This document shows, one piece after another, positions 1 to 7,579 of a DNA stretch of 45,510 nucleotides. The notes under the pieces were generated by a model. It saw nothing but the letters and a program-made list of their open reading frames with translations. It was not told where the DNA came from and did not search any database. The translations under genes were made by a program, and so were the position numbers. How positions within the stretch are numbered: the first letter of the stretch is position 1; the number at the start of each line of letters is the position of its first letter. This DNA is from JBGSPQ01 sp041738505 (GTDB lineage: Bacteria > Patescibacteriota > Gracilibacteria > UBA1369): NCBI GenBank assembly GCA_041738505.1, contig JBGSPQ010000002.1, positions 1-45,510 of the forward strand, written 5' to 3'.

Positions 1-75
1 CCATTGCATTCTCATTTTTGCCAATGCTTTTTGCTTAACTTCTTGTTTGATTTTATGTATTTCTGATTTGGACAT
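1..75 (-). CDS. N-terminal fragment of an unidentified protein (cut by window edge)
   Basis: An open frame starts at the ATG whose complement is at 73-75 and runs off the left edge after 25 codons. The visible peptide begins MSKSEIHKIKQEVKQKALAK and is strongly basic and helical. I do not recognise it. It is divergent from nusA, and the 180-bp gap holds the nusA promoter. No Shine-Dalgarno sequence precedes the ATG, as with most genes here. It could also be a chance open frame because so little is visible. Confidence 0.4.
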   Translation of the reverse strand, partial: MSKSEIHKIKQEVKQKALAKMRMQW

Positions 76-159
76 CGTGTTTTTGTTAGGTGTAAGCTAT
101 TTAACTTTAACACGGTGTCCTAAATGTCTGTGTACTATATACAAAACACATTTTGATCC

Positions 160-188
160 TTTACAGAATCAATAAAAAAGAGTACTAT
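160..188 (+). promoter_or_regulatory. Sigma-70 promoter of nusA
   Basis: TTTACA at 160-165 and TACTAT at 183-188 are separated by 17 bp. Transcription would start near 195, giving a leader of about 60 nt before the nusA ATG. The region is AT-rich and has no other gene on this strand. Confidence 0.6.
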
Positions 189-257
189 CTTACTGTAACA
201 GGGTCATTAAAACGATCCTGCCATTTTTTCATAACCAAAATATAACTCAAATCAATT

Positions 258-1499
258 ATGCAATCACAATTTCTTGCGGCCATTAACCAACTGTGCGACG
301 AAAAGGGTATTCCAAAGGATAAAATTCTGGAAACCATCAAAGCCGCCATCCGCGCCGCTTACCGCAAAGACTACGGCAACCGCGACCAGGTTATAGAGGT
401 GGAAATGAGCGAAAAAGGCGAGCAGGCTACGGTATATCTGGTAAAGGAGGTTGTAAAAAAAGTGGAAAACCCCGATATGCAGATGACGCTGGCCGAAGCC
501 AAAAAGTACAAAAAAACCCCCAAAGTGGGCGACTCCATAAAAATTGACGTTACTCCTCTGGAATATGGAAGAATCGCGGCGCAGTCGGCCAAGCAGGTTA
601 TCATTCAGCGCATCCAGGAATCCGAAAGGGAAATCATGTACGAAACTTTCAAAGACCGCGAAAACGAACTTATCAATTCGCTGGTACACCGTGTAGAGGG
701 AAACAATGTCTATGTAAATCTGGACAACAAAATCACCACTATCCTGACCAAGGACCAGCAGATTCCAAAGGAAAGATATTACGGCGGACAGAGGCTTAAA
801 CTGTATCTGGACAAAGTGGTCAAAACAACCAAAGGTCCGCAGTTGATGATTTCCAGAACACACGAAAATCTTGTGCGAAAACTGATGGAACTGGAAATCC
901 CGGAAATCAAGCAGGGATTGGTGGAAATCAAAGGCATCGCCCGCGAACCCGGCGTAAGATCCAAAGTGGCTGTGCACTCCTCCGACCCAAAGATCGACCC
1001 GATCGGCTCCTGCGTTGGACAGAAGGGGGTTCGCGTCAGCAATGTTATGGACGAGTTGAGCGGCGAAAGAATTGATATTATCCAATGGAGCGATAACAAT
1101 GAAGAGTACATTAAAGCGGCTTTGGCACCGGCAAAAGTGGCTCATATTGAAATGCATGAAAACGACAAGAGAGCTAAAATTTATGTACAGCCCGATCAAA
1201 GACCGCTTGCCATCGGCAAAGAGGGACAGAACGTAAGACTGGCTTCCAGGCTTACGCGCTACGAACTGGATGTGATGGATATCGGCGAGCTTAAGGGCAA
1301 AACAGAAGAAAAGGAACACGTGGAAAAAGTGGAGGAACTAAAGGGCCTTTCGGAGGAACTTATCAAAAAACTGGCCGCGGCCAACCTTTCTCAGGTTGAA
1401 CAGCTTAAAGGCTTATCCGCCAAAGATCTGACCGGGCTGGAGGGAATAACCAAAAAAGAGGCGGAGAAAATTGAAAAAGCCGTGAAAGAGGAAAGCTAG
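258..1499 (+). CDS. nusA: Transcription termination/antitermination factor NusA
   Basis: NusA binds RNA polymerase and nascent RNA and modulates pausing, termination and antitermination. The 413-residue protein shows the family order: an N-terminal polymerase-binding domain (about 1-125), an S1 domain (about 135-200), KH1 with GSCVGQKGVR near residue 252, and KH2 with AIGKEGQNVR near 320. After KH2 comes a short lysine/glutamate-rich tail (about 350-413) with hairpin-helix-like repeats (LKGLSEELIKKL, LKGLSAKDL, LEGITKKEA). That makes it longer than the Bacillus type and shorter than the E. coli protein with two acidic repeats. The ATG at 258 is the natural start of the conserved N-terminus. 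No Shine-Dalgarno is visible. It is monocistronic here: its own promoter is at 160-188 and a terminator follows at 1517. The usual rimP and infB neighbours are absent on the visible side. Confidence 0.96.
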   Translation: MQSQFLAAINQLCDEKGIPKDKILETIKAAIRAAYRKDYGNRDQVIEVEMSEKGEQATVYLVKEVVKKVENPDMQMTLAEAKKYKKTPKVGDSIKIDVTPLEYGRIAAQSAKQVIIQRIQESEREIMYETFKDRENELINSLVHRVEGNNVYVNLDNKITTILTKDQQIPKERYYGGQRLKLYLDKVVKTTKGPQLMISRTHENLVRKLMELEIPEIKQGLVEIKGIAREPGVRSKVAVHSSDPKIDPIGSCVGQKGVRVSNVMDELSGERIDIIQWSDNNEEYIKAALAPAKVAHIEMHENDKRAKIYVQPDQRPLAIGKEGQNVRLASRLTRYELDVMDIGELKGKTEEKEHVEKVEELKGLSEELIKKLAAANLSQVEQLKGLSAKDLTGLEGITKKEAEKIEKAVKEES

Positions 1500-1516
1500 A
1501 ATGATTATTGTTCAAG

Positions 1517-1553
1517 GCCGTTCGTTGCCCCACAGGCGGCGGACGGCTTTTTT
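1517..1553 (+). terminator. Rho-independent terminator of nusA
   Basis: Arms 1517-1524 (GCCGTTCG) and 1540-1547 (CGGACGGC) pair with one G-U. An inner GCC/GGC extends the stem, and six T follow at 1548-1553. It lies 18 bp after the nusA stop and before the pilB promoter. Confidence 0.8.
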
Positions 1554-1564
1554 GCTATATGCGG

Positions 1565-1593
1565 TTTAAAAAAAGTCGGTTTTGTGCTAAAAT
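1565..1593 (+). promoter_or_regulatory. Extended -10 promoter of pilB
   Basis: TTTAAA at 1565-1570, 17 bp, then TAAAAT at 1588-1593 preceded by TGC (extended -10). The predicted transcription start near 1600 leaves only about 16 nt before the ATG at 1616. This supports that start over the longer open frame that begins inside the nusA terminator. Confidence 0.6.
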
Positions 1594-1615
1594 AAATAGA
1601 TATTTTAGAAAAACC

Positions 1616-3541
1616 ATGGCCGACGAACAGAACCAGGGAGCGATTCAAAACACAACCGGGGCGGCACAGCCGGTAGCTGCCGCACCAGTGCAACCGACTG
1701 CCGCGCCTGTTCAAACGGCGACTGCGCCTGTTCAAACGGCAGATGCCGTAGCCGCGCCACCCACTGCCGTGCAACCACCCGCGCCAACTCCATCATTCGA
1801 AATAAAGGAAGCCACCCCCGCCGCGGCCCAAATCCCGGCGTCCGCCGTTGTTTCAACCCAGACACCCGGACAATCAAGCGGGCAAATCCAACCCACACAA
1901 CCGGGCAACACCGATGCCCACCTTCAGCAGATTAATCGTGAATTCAAAGAAAAAGAGGCGGCCAGAAAAGCCCGTGAATCGGGCCTGTCCTACATAAACA
2001 TCTCCGTCACCCCCATCAACCCCGATCTGCTCCGCCTTATCCCGCCGGAAATCGCAAAAAGCGCCCTGATATTACCCTTCTTCCGACTGGGCAAAAAACT
2101 GCGACTGGCGGTTGCCGACCCCGAAAATGCGGCAACAAAAAAGGTTATTGATGATTTCAAAAACGCCGGATACGCCGTAAATATCAATATGGCGACAGAC
2201 GACGGCCTTTTAGAAGCCATGAGGCTCTATCAGAGCGAACAATACAAAGTAAAACAGGAAATAGATACCAGTATCAGCGAAGACAAAATCAAGGCGTTTG
2301 AACAGGAAATCAAGAACCTGAAAGACCTTGCTGAAAAAATCAAAACCATCAATTCCGAAGAGGCCAATTACCTGCTAAACGCCGGCGCCTATAAAACCGG
2401 CGCGTCCGACATCCACTACGAACCGCGTGAAAAAGAGGTAAGGGTGCGCTTTAGAATAGACGGCATGTTGCACGATATTTTCAAAATAGAAAAAAGTATT
2501 TTTGTGAACATCGCCAATCAAATCAAGTACCAGTGCAAAATGAAGCTGAATATCGTTAATGAGCCGCAGGACGGGCGTTACAGCTTTGTGGTGAATGAAA
2601 GAAAGATCGATGTTCGTGTTTCCGCTTTACCCACCGAATACGGGGAAACATTTGTCAGCAGGCTTTTGGATTCAAGCCGCCATGTTACCGATTTTGAAGA
2701 CGCGGGATTTTCCGGATCGGCGCTTGCTCATGTGCAGAATACAATGAAAATCAAAAACGGCATGATACTGATTACCGGTCCCACCGGATCGGGAAAAACC
2801 ACCACACTTTATACATTTTTGGAAAAATTCAACAAGCCGGAAGTAAAAATAATTACACTGGAAGATCCCATTGAATATCACATGGAGGGGATTTCACAAA
2901 GCCCCGTAAACGAAAAACGCGGCTACGATTTTGCCAACGGCCTTCGCTCCATTCTGCGTCAGGATCCCGACATTGTGATGCTCGGGGAAATCCGCGACCT
3001 TGAGACGGCCGAAACGGCAACTCAGGCGGCTCTTACGGGTCACATTCTGCTAAGCACACTGCACACCAACAGTGCCATAGAGGCGATACCGCGATTGGTC
3101 AACATCGGACTACCTCCCTTTATGGTTGCACCCGCGCTGGACACTGTCATCGCCCAACGCCTGGCCAGAAAATTCTGCCCCAAATGCACATCGCTCAAAA
3201 CCATAGCCAAGTCAAAACTTGATGAACTTGTGCGCGTTTTGGAAATAATTAAAAAGGTGCAGCCCTCGCTGAAAGTTGAAATACCGGAAAAACTTCCTTT
3301 ATCCGACGGTTGTGAAATCTGCAGCGGAACCGGATACAAAGGGCGAATAGCGCTTGTGGAGGTGCTGGACGTGGATAACGAAATCAAGGGGTTGATTCTG
3401 GAAAAATCATCTTCAATCAAAATCATGGAGGCGGCTCGTCGCAAGGGAATGATGACAATGTACGAGGACGGCATCCTGAAAGTGATAAAAGGGGAGACCA
3501 GCCTGACGGAAGTCCGTCGCGTTACTTCAATTTCGGTCTAA
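1616..3541 (+). CDS. pilB: Type IV pilus assembly / type II secretion ATPase (PilB/GspE)
   Basis: This is the cytoplasmic hexameric ATPase that powers pilus extension. I chose the ATG at 1616 (641 aa). The frame is open back to 1508, but that stretch lies in the terminator and promoter. Residues 1-110 are Ala/Pro/Gln/Thr-rich and probably disordered, which is unusual for PilB. A GspE/PilB N-terminal domain follows (about 120-220), with the ATPase after it: Walker A GPTGSGKTTT near 388, Asp box around TLEDPIEY, Walker B VMLGEIRD near 455, and His box STLHTNS. A tetracysteine zinc site (CPKC near 521, CEICSGTGYKGR near 566) is typical of PilB/GspE. No other pilus genes are visible. With dprA next door, a role in DNA uptake is plausible but inferred. 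The stop overlaps the convergent dprA stop by 3 nt. Confidence 0.93.
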   Translation: MADEQNQGAIQNTTGAAQPVAAAPVQPTAAPVQTATAPVQTADAVAAPPTAVQPPAPTPSFEIKEATPAAAQIPASAVVSTQTPGQSSGQIQPTQPGNTDAHLQQINREFKEKEAARKARESGLSYINISVTPINPDLLRLIPPEIAKSALILPFFRLGKKLRLAVADPENAATKKVIDDFKNAGYAVNINMATDDGLLEAMRLYQSEQYKVKQEIDTSISEDKIKAFEQEIKNLKDLAEKIKTINSEEANYLLNAGAYKTGASDIHYEPREKEVRVRFRIDGMLHDIFKIEKSIFVNIANQIKYQCKMKLNIVNEPQDGRYSFVVNERKIDVRVSALPTEYGETFVSRLLDSSRHVTDFEDAGFSGSALAHVQNTMKIKNGMILITGPTGSGKTTTLYTFLEKFNKPEVKIITLEDPIEYHMEGISQSPVNEKRGYDFANGLRSILRQDPDIVMLGEIRDLETAETATQAALTGHILLSTLHTNSAIEAIPRLVNIGLPPFMVAPALDTVIAQRLARKFCPKCTSLKTIAKSKLDELVRVLEIIKKVQPSLKVEIPEKLPLSDGCEICSGTGYKGRIALVEVLDVDNEIKGLILEKSSSIKIMEAARRKGMMTMYEDGILKVIKGETSLTEVRRVTSISV

Positions 3542-4422
3542 CAGGTGGTACGCCAACGGCCGTCGGTTTTTTTATAAACAAGCCCGTTTATTTCCAGTAT
3601 GGACAAAGCGCCCAGCAGAGCGGAAATATTCAGTCCGGTTTCATGCGCAAGGTCGGAGGAGTTAAGGCCTTTGTCTAAACGGTAGTCGGGATTCGGTTTG
3701 TCGCCCCGCAGTTTTTTTAAAACCATGACGGCGTTAATATCCAGCCCCTGACTGATGTGTTCAAACGAATTCAGCCCCAGCTCGGTTAACAGACGGTTGA
3801 TATCATAAATCGGCCGTGCCATGTCTTTGCCAAACAGGACGCGGCAGCCAAAGCCCTGCGGCCTGTCTATATCCCCGGTCAGTGCAAAAACATCACGGTT
3901 CTGGTCAAAAGCGTGCCGCGCCGTAATCAAAGCCCCTGATCTTTCACCCGCCTCAATCACAATCGTCGCCCGGCAAATACCCGAAATTATCCTGTTTCTA
4001 AGCAGATAGCGGTACTTAATGGAAGGGACGCTGTCCGGAAATTCCGAAATCAGAGATCCTCCGGTTTGCAGAATCTTTTCCGCCAGCGGCTCGTTGGTTC
4101 GCGGCGTGATACTGTTGATTCCCGAACCCAGCACAGCGATTGTGGGCTTATTTAAATCCACCGCGGCTTTATGGCAGGCCGCGTCAATGCCAAAAGCCAG
4201 CCCGCTTACCACAACGCCGCCCCGTTCCGTAACGGCCCCCGCAATCTCATACGCGGCTTTAACACCGTACCGCGAAGGCATCCGCGTGCCCACAATCGCC
4301 ACATAAACGGCATCCCGCTCAAACCCCGCCCCTCTTACATATAGCTCCCTTGGTGAATCATGGATTTCTTTCAGCAATCTTGGGTAGTCGTTTGAATAGA
4401 CGGGGATTTTTTTTACATTCAT
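3538..4422 (-). CDS. dprA: DNA processing protein DprA (Smf)
   Basis: DprA binds incoming single-stranded DNA during natural transformation and loads RecA. From the ATG at 4422 the protein has 294 residues. A short N-terminal lead (YPRLLKEI..SPRELYVRG, 13-31) is followed by the Rossmann-like domain with IVGTRMPSRYG (43-53), VVSGLAFGIDAACHKAA (71-87) and GGSLISEFP (about 121-129). A C-terminal winged helix occupies about 215-294. The N-terminal SAM-like extension of some homologues is absent. The frame also has an ATG at 4452, but that one lies inside the terminator hairpin 4433-4466, so 4422 is preferred. It is convergent with pilB (3-nt stop overlap). Possible promoter elements are CTTAAA/ATTAAA (plus-strand reading) at 4486-4491 and 4464-4469. 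Confidence 0.94.
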   Translation of the reverse strand: MNVKKIPVYSNDYPRLLKEIHDSPRELYVRGAGFERDAVYVAIVGTRMPSRYGVKAAYEIAGAVTERGGVVVSGLAFGIDAACHKAAVDLNKPTIAVLGSGINSITPRTNEPLAEKILQTGGSLISEFPDSVPSIKYRYLLRNRIISGICRATIVIEAGERSGALITARHAFDQNRDVFALTGDIDRPQGFGCRVLFGKDMARPIYDINRLLTELGLNSFEHISQGLDINAVMVLKKLRGDKPNPDYRLDKGLNSSDLAHETGLNISALLGALSILEINGLVYKKTDGRWRTTC

Positions 4423-4425
4423 GGC

Positions 4426-4466
4426 AAAAAAAAATAAGCTCCCGACAATCATAGCGGGAGCTTATT
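4426..4466 (-). terminator. Strong terminator hairpin between the purM operon and dprA
   Basis: Arms 4433-4444 and 4455-4466 form a perfect 12-bp stem with a 10-nt loop. Read on the minus strand, a run of nine T (4434-4426) follows at once. It ends the ftsE-purM-small ORF unit. It sits only 4 nt before the dprA ATG, so any dprA transcript from upstream must pass it. Confidence 0.88.
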
Positions 4467-4496
4467 AAATATTTCTAAAAATTTCCTTAAATTTTT

Positions 4497-4670
4497 TTAC
4501 GCGCTCTTTACCAGCTCAAGCAATTCCCTGTTCTTTCTTGCCAGCACTTTTTCCAGTTCGGTTTCGGTGGCATGGGTCTCGGGCAGACATCCCGTTGCTT
4601 CCCAGGCTTCCTGCCTATCGGCAAATTCCGGATCGTGCCTATTCATGTCCAAATGCTTTGAATCGCTCAT
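4497..4670 (-). CDS. Small acidic hypothetical protein (57 aa)
   Basis: The ATG complement is at 4668-4670 and the stop at 4497-4499. The peptide starts MSDSKHLDMNRHDPEFADRQ and ends with a charged amphipathic helix (ETELEKVLARKNRELLEL). I do not recognise it. Support for it being real: it sits 48 nt after purM on the same strand, its composition is protein-like, and a strong terminator follows 30 nt after its stop. It contains one Cys and no membrane segment. It could be a small regulator or a structural peptide; no function is claimed. Confidence 0.65.
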   Translation of the reverse strand: MSDSKHLDMNRHDPEFADRQEAWEATGCLPETHATETELEKVLARKNRELLELVKSA

Positions 4671-4718
4671 AAAATATATGTAAAAAAATATATTTGGCGG
4701 TTAATTTAACAGGAATGG

Positions 4719-5783
4719 TTAAAAAGTCAACATTTTACCCTTATCAAAAAATCCACCGCTGACAATTTTCACGCTCTTTTCCGCAGTCACTTCGCCAATC
4801 ACCTGAGCCTTAATGCCTTGTTTGGCCATTACCTTTTCAATTTTGGAAAACTCATTGCTCACCACAATCATGCCCGTTCCCATATTCCATGTTTTGTAAG
4901 CCTCTTTATCGGCGACTTTGCCCATCTCCTGCAGGCGGAGCATCATTTCGTGCGGCGCGAAAATATTATCAATCCGCGCTCCGTAACCGTTCAAAACACG
5001 TGTAATGTTGCCCGGAACCCCGCCGCCCGTAACATGCGCCAGCGCCTTGATGTTGCACATTCTTTTTTTACCGTAGCGCCCCAGCAGTTCCAGCAGGGCG
5101 TCGGAATAAATCAAAGAGGGCGTTAAAACCGCGTCGCCCCACGTTTTCTTGCCCGAAAAACTTTTCTTCGCGTAGCCCACTCCCAGCCCTTTTTTTAAAA
5201 CATGCCTGACCAGAGTAAAACCGTTGGAGCGAAAACCGCGGCTTCTAAGCCCGATAATCTTATCCCCCGGCTTAACGTTTTTCCCCGTAATGTACTTCTT
5301 TTTTTCCACAATCCCCATCGCCGTGGCGTTCCAGCTGTTGCCGTTCATGGTATCCGAAAGCTCCGCAATCTCGCCTCCGGGAATCACCACTTTCTGTTCA
5401 TTACAGGCTTTCTTAAGCCCTTTCATCAGCCCCTCCACGACCTTCGCCGAAATTTTGTTCGTATCAATCGTATTGGTGATTGCCACCGTTTCCGCGCCCA
5501 GACACACCGCGTCATCCGTAACCATCGCCAGCAAATCATACCCCAGCTTATCAAACTGTCCGGTATCCTCGGCCACCCGGATTTTTGTGCCCACCCCGTC
5601 ACAATTCAAAACCATATAAAAAGAACCAAAATCCAAAGCCCCCGCAAATCCGCCTTCCAGCAGAGCGGGCTTTCCAATCATTCCCTTCCTGGAGGCGAAA
5701 GTCGCTTTCGCCGCGGCATAAGCCATCGCCGAACACCGTTCACCCAAAGAAATATTCACTCCGGCTTCTTTGTATGTCGCCAT
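4719..5783 (-). CDS. purM: Phosphoribosylformylglycinamidine cyclo-ligase (AIR synthetase)
   Basis: PurM closes the imidazole ring of aminoimidazole ribonucleotide (FGAM + ATP to AIR) in purine synthesis. The 354-residue length matches the family. Visible signatures are the N-terminal YKEAGVNISLGE, the conserved LNCDGVGTKIRVAEDTG, and MVTDDAVCLGAETVAITNTID. Further on are the glycine-rich PGGEIAEL, GLRSRGFRSNGFTLVR, and AHVTGGGVPGNITRVL with its TGGG nucleotide-binding turn. The start is 15 nt after the ftsE stop, so the two are co-transcribed. No other purine gene is visible, which makes this purM genomically isolated. No Shine-Dalgarno precedes the ATG; the leader is AT-only. Confidence 0.95.
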   Translation of the reverse strand: MATYKEAGVNISLGERCSAMAYAAAKATFASRKGMIGKPALLEGGFAGALDFGSFYMVLNCDGVGTKIRVAEDTGQFDKLGYDLLAMVTDDAVCLGAETVAITNTIDTNKISAKVVEGLMKGLKKACNEQKVVIPGGEIAELSDTMNGNSWNATAMGIVEKKKYITGKNVKPGDKIIGLRSRGFRSNGFTLVRHVLKKGLGVGYAKKSFSGKKTWGDAVLTPSLIYSDALLELLGRYGKKRMCNIKALAHVTGGGVPGNITRVLNGYGARIDNIFAPHEMMLRLQEMGKVADKEAYKTWNMGTGMIVVSNEFSKIEKVMAKQGIKAQVIGEVTAEKSVKIVSGGFFDKGKMLTF

Positions 5784-5798
5784 ATTTTAAATAAATTA

Positions 5799-6476
5799 TT
5801 ATTTTTTATAACCGCTGTATTTTCTGTCGCTTTTGACTTTGCCGTCCTCCAGGGCCACAACCCTGCGTTTCATATAATCCACCAGTTCTTTATTGTGAGT
5901 GGTTACAATCACGGTAGTCCCCTCTTTATTGATTGCCAGCAAAAGTTCAATAATCTCCTTGGCCGTGTCCGGATCCAGATTACCGGTCGGTTCATCCGCG
6001 ATAATCAGATTGGGGTCGTGCACAAGCGCCCTCGCGATTGCCAGTCTTTGCTTTTCACCCCCGGAAAGCTGATGGGGAAACTGTTTAACCTTCTTACCCA
6101 GCCCCACCTTGGAAAGCACTTCCGCGGTCCTTTTCTTAATATCTTCGCGCTCCCATCCGCAAACCTCCAGCGCGAAAGCCACATTTTCCTGCACGTTTTT
6201 TTGCACCAGCAGTTTATAATCCTGAAAAACCACACCGATTCTTCTGCGGTAATACTGCATTTCCTTGTCATTCATCTCATTCACGGTAAAGCCGTCCACC
6301 TCAATTCTCCCTCCGGAAAGCCTTTCCGCGCCTATCAGCAGATACATCATGGTTGATTTGCCGGCCCCCGAAGGACCAATCACCGAAACAAATTCACCCG
6401 ATTCAATCTTCAAATCAACTTCGTCCAGAACTTTCGTTCTGCCGTATTTTTTGCTGACTTTTTCAAAAACAATCAT
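5799..6476 (-). CDS. ftsE: Cell-division ABC transporter ATP-binding protein FtsE
   Basis: FtsE is the ATPase that with FtsX activates peptidoglycan hydrolases at the septum. The 225-residue protein shows Walker A GPSGAGKST (34-42), the FtsE-typical Q-loop VVFQDYKLL (82-90), signature LSGGEKQR (137-144), Walker B LIIADEPTGNLDP (157-169) and switch His194. The VFQDYKLL string separates FtsE from LolD/MacB ATPases. No ftsX follows; purM does, 15 nt downstream, so the membrane partner must be elsewhere. The promoter at 6497-6526 leaves a leader of only about 10-15 nt. Confidence 0.9.
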   Translation of the reverse strand: MIVFEKVSKKYGRTKVLDEVDLKIESGEFVSVIGPSGAGKSTMMYLLIGAERLSGGRIEVDGFTVNEMNDKEMQYYRRRIGVVFQDYKLLVQKNVQENVAFALEVCGWEREDIKKRTAEVLSKVGLGKKVKQFPHQLSGGEKQRLAIARALVHDPNLIIADEPTGNLDPDTAKEIIELLLAINKEGTTVIVTTHNKELVDYMKRRVVALEDGKVKSDRKYSGYKK

Positions 6477-6496
6477 GAATTTAATTAAGTGTTTCC

Positions 6497-6526
6497 AATA
6501 TAAGACATCAACAGCTTAAAACTCAA
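6497..6526 (-). promoter_or_regulatory. Promoter of the ftsE-purM operon
   Basis: On the minus strand TTGAGT (6526-6521) and TATATT (6502-6497) are separated by 18 bp. They lie in the 60-bp gap between xer and ftsE, and the start site would be about 10-15 nt before the ftsE ATG. Confidence 0.6.
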
Positions 6527-6536
6527 GGCGTCTTTA

Positions 6537-7451
6537 TTACCTGTGAAATTTTTCATGCACCTCCTTTAGTCGTTTATTGGTCAGGTGGGTGTAAATTTGC
6601 GTGGTGGTAATGGACGCGTGTCCCAGCATTTCCTGCACAGAACGGATATCCGCTCCGTTCACCAGCAGTTCGGTGGCAAAAGAATGGCGCAGAACATGCG
6701 GAGTGACTTTTTTGATTATGCCCGCTTTGCGCGCGTAGCTCCGCACCAGATATTCCACCATCACCGTGCTAAGCCTGCGCTTTTCACCAAGCGTAATATC
6801 GTCGCCTTTTTTCGCCCGACGGTGGTTAAGGAACAGCGGCTTAAAATTATCATCCCTCAGCGCCAGATAATCGGAAATAGCCTCGGCCGCCCTCTCCGAA
6901 AGAAAAACTATTCGTGTCTTTTTGCCCTTCCCTCTGACCATAAACTCGCGCCTGTTCAAATCAACCTTTTCCCTGTCCAAAGAAGTAAGTTCGGATACGC
7001 GGAGCCCCGTGGAATACAGCGTTTCCAAAATTGCCATGTCTCTCTTCCCCCTTATGTCCCCGCCGTCAACCGCGTTAAACAGCCGTTCCAGCTCATCCCT
7101 GCCCAGAAACTCAACCGACCTTTCGGGTATTTTGCTCAAATCTATTTTTTCCGGCGCCAGCGTCTTAATATCGTTTTTCACGCACCATTTTAAAAAAGCG
7201 CGCAGGGCGATGACATGATAATTCTGGGTCTTGATTCCCAGCAGGCGCCCGCCCTTTTCGTCCCTCAATCGGTTCAGATAAAGCCTAAAATCGGCCACTT
7301 TCTCGTGAGTGATTTTATTTACGTCAATATCACCCGCCCAGTCGCTGAATCTTTTTAAATAATGGTGATAATTTTCTATGGTTTTTTCGGATTGGTTTCT
7401 GGCGATTTCGGCATGCTCCAGAAACTTTCCCGTACACAACCTGATTTTCAT
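6537..7451 (-). CDS. xerC: Tyrosine recombinase, Xer type
   Basis: Site-specific recombinases of this family resolve chromosome dimers at dif. The 304-residue protein has an N-terminal SAM-like core-binding domain (about 5-95) and the catalytic domain. All catalytic residues are visible: R151 in STGLRVSEL, the beta-hairpin Lys in RGKGKKTR (about 175-178), H252 and R255 in TPHVLRHSFAT, H278 in LGHASITTTQ and Y287 in IYTH. The spacing fits XerC/XerD. The C/D assignment is not certain, since single-Xer genomes are common in this group. It is not beside phage genes, so a housekeeping role is likelier than an integrase. It is divergent from the gene at 7580. Confidence 0.9.
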   Translation of the reverse strand: MKIRLCTGKFLEHAEIARNQSEKTIENYHHYLKRFSDWAGDIDVNKITHEKVADFRLYLNRLRDEKGGRLLGIKTQNYHVIALRAFLKWCVKNDIKTLAPEKIDLSKIPERSVEFLGRDELERLFNAVDGGDIRGKRDMAILETLYSTGLRVSELTSLDREKVDLNRREFMVRGKGKKTRIVFLSERAAEAISDYLALRDDNFKPLFLNHRRAKKGDDITLGEKRRLSTVMVEYLVRSYARKAGIIKKVTPHVLRHSFATELLVNGADIRSVQEMLGHASITTTQIYTHLTNKRLKEVHEKFHR

Positions 7452-7481
7452 AAGGGCGGAAAAAAACGACTAACCGGACTG

Positions 7482-7510
7482 ATTATAGATTAAGTTGCTC
7501 CTAAAGAAAA
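7482..7510 (-). promoter_or_regulatory. Probable xer promoter
   Basis: A perfect TATAAT lies on the minus strand (7487-7482). The -35 (TTTTCT, 7510-7505, 17-bp spacer) is weak. It lies 31 bp before the xer ATG. Confidence 0.45.
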
Positions 7511-7529
7511 AGGCTGTAAAAAATAGCTT

Positions 7530-7558
7530 TTGTTAAATAATAAAAACGGCCATAATCT
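7530..7558 (+). promoter_or_regulatory. Promoter of the 7580-dgt-nrdR operon
   Basis: TTGTTA at 7530-7535, 17 bp, TAATCT at 7553-7558. The ATG at 7580 is 21 bp downstream, so the leader is about 15 nt. It is back to back with the xer promoter. Confidence 0.55.
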
Positions 7559-7579
7559 ATGTGAATTTAACATTTTAAA

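Noticed and set aside
1508..1615. N-terminal extension of PilB
   Set aside because: It runs through the nusA terminator and the pilB promoter; the ATG at 1616 follows the promoter by a normal distance.
3541..3575. Intrinsic terminator for pilB inside the dprA 3' end
   Set aside because: The ACGGCCGT palindrome before a T7 run has no room for a loop, so a functional hairpin is doubtful.
4423..4452. Earlier ATG for dprA at 4452
   Set aside because: It lies inside the terminator hairpin and adds ten residues not expected for the family.
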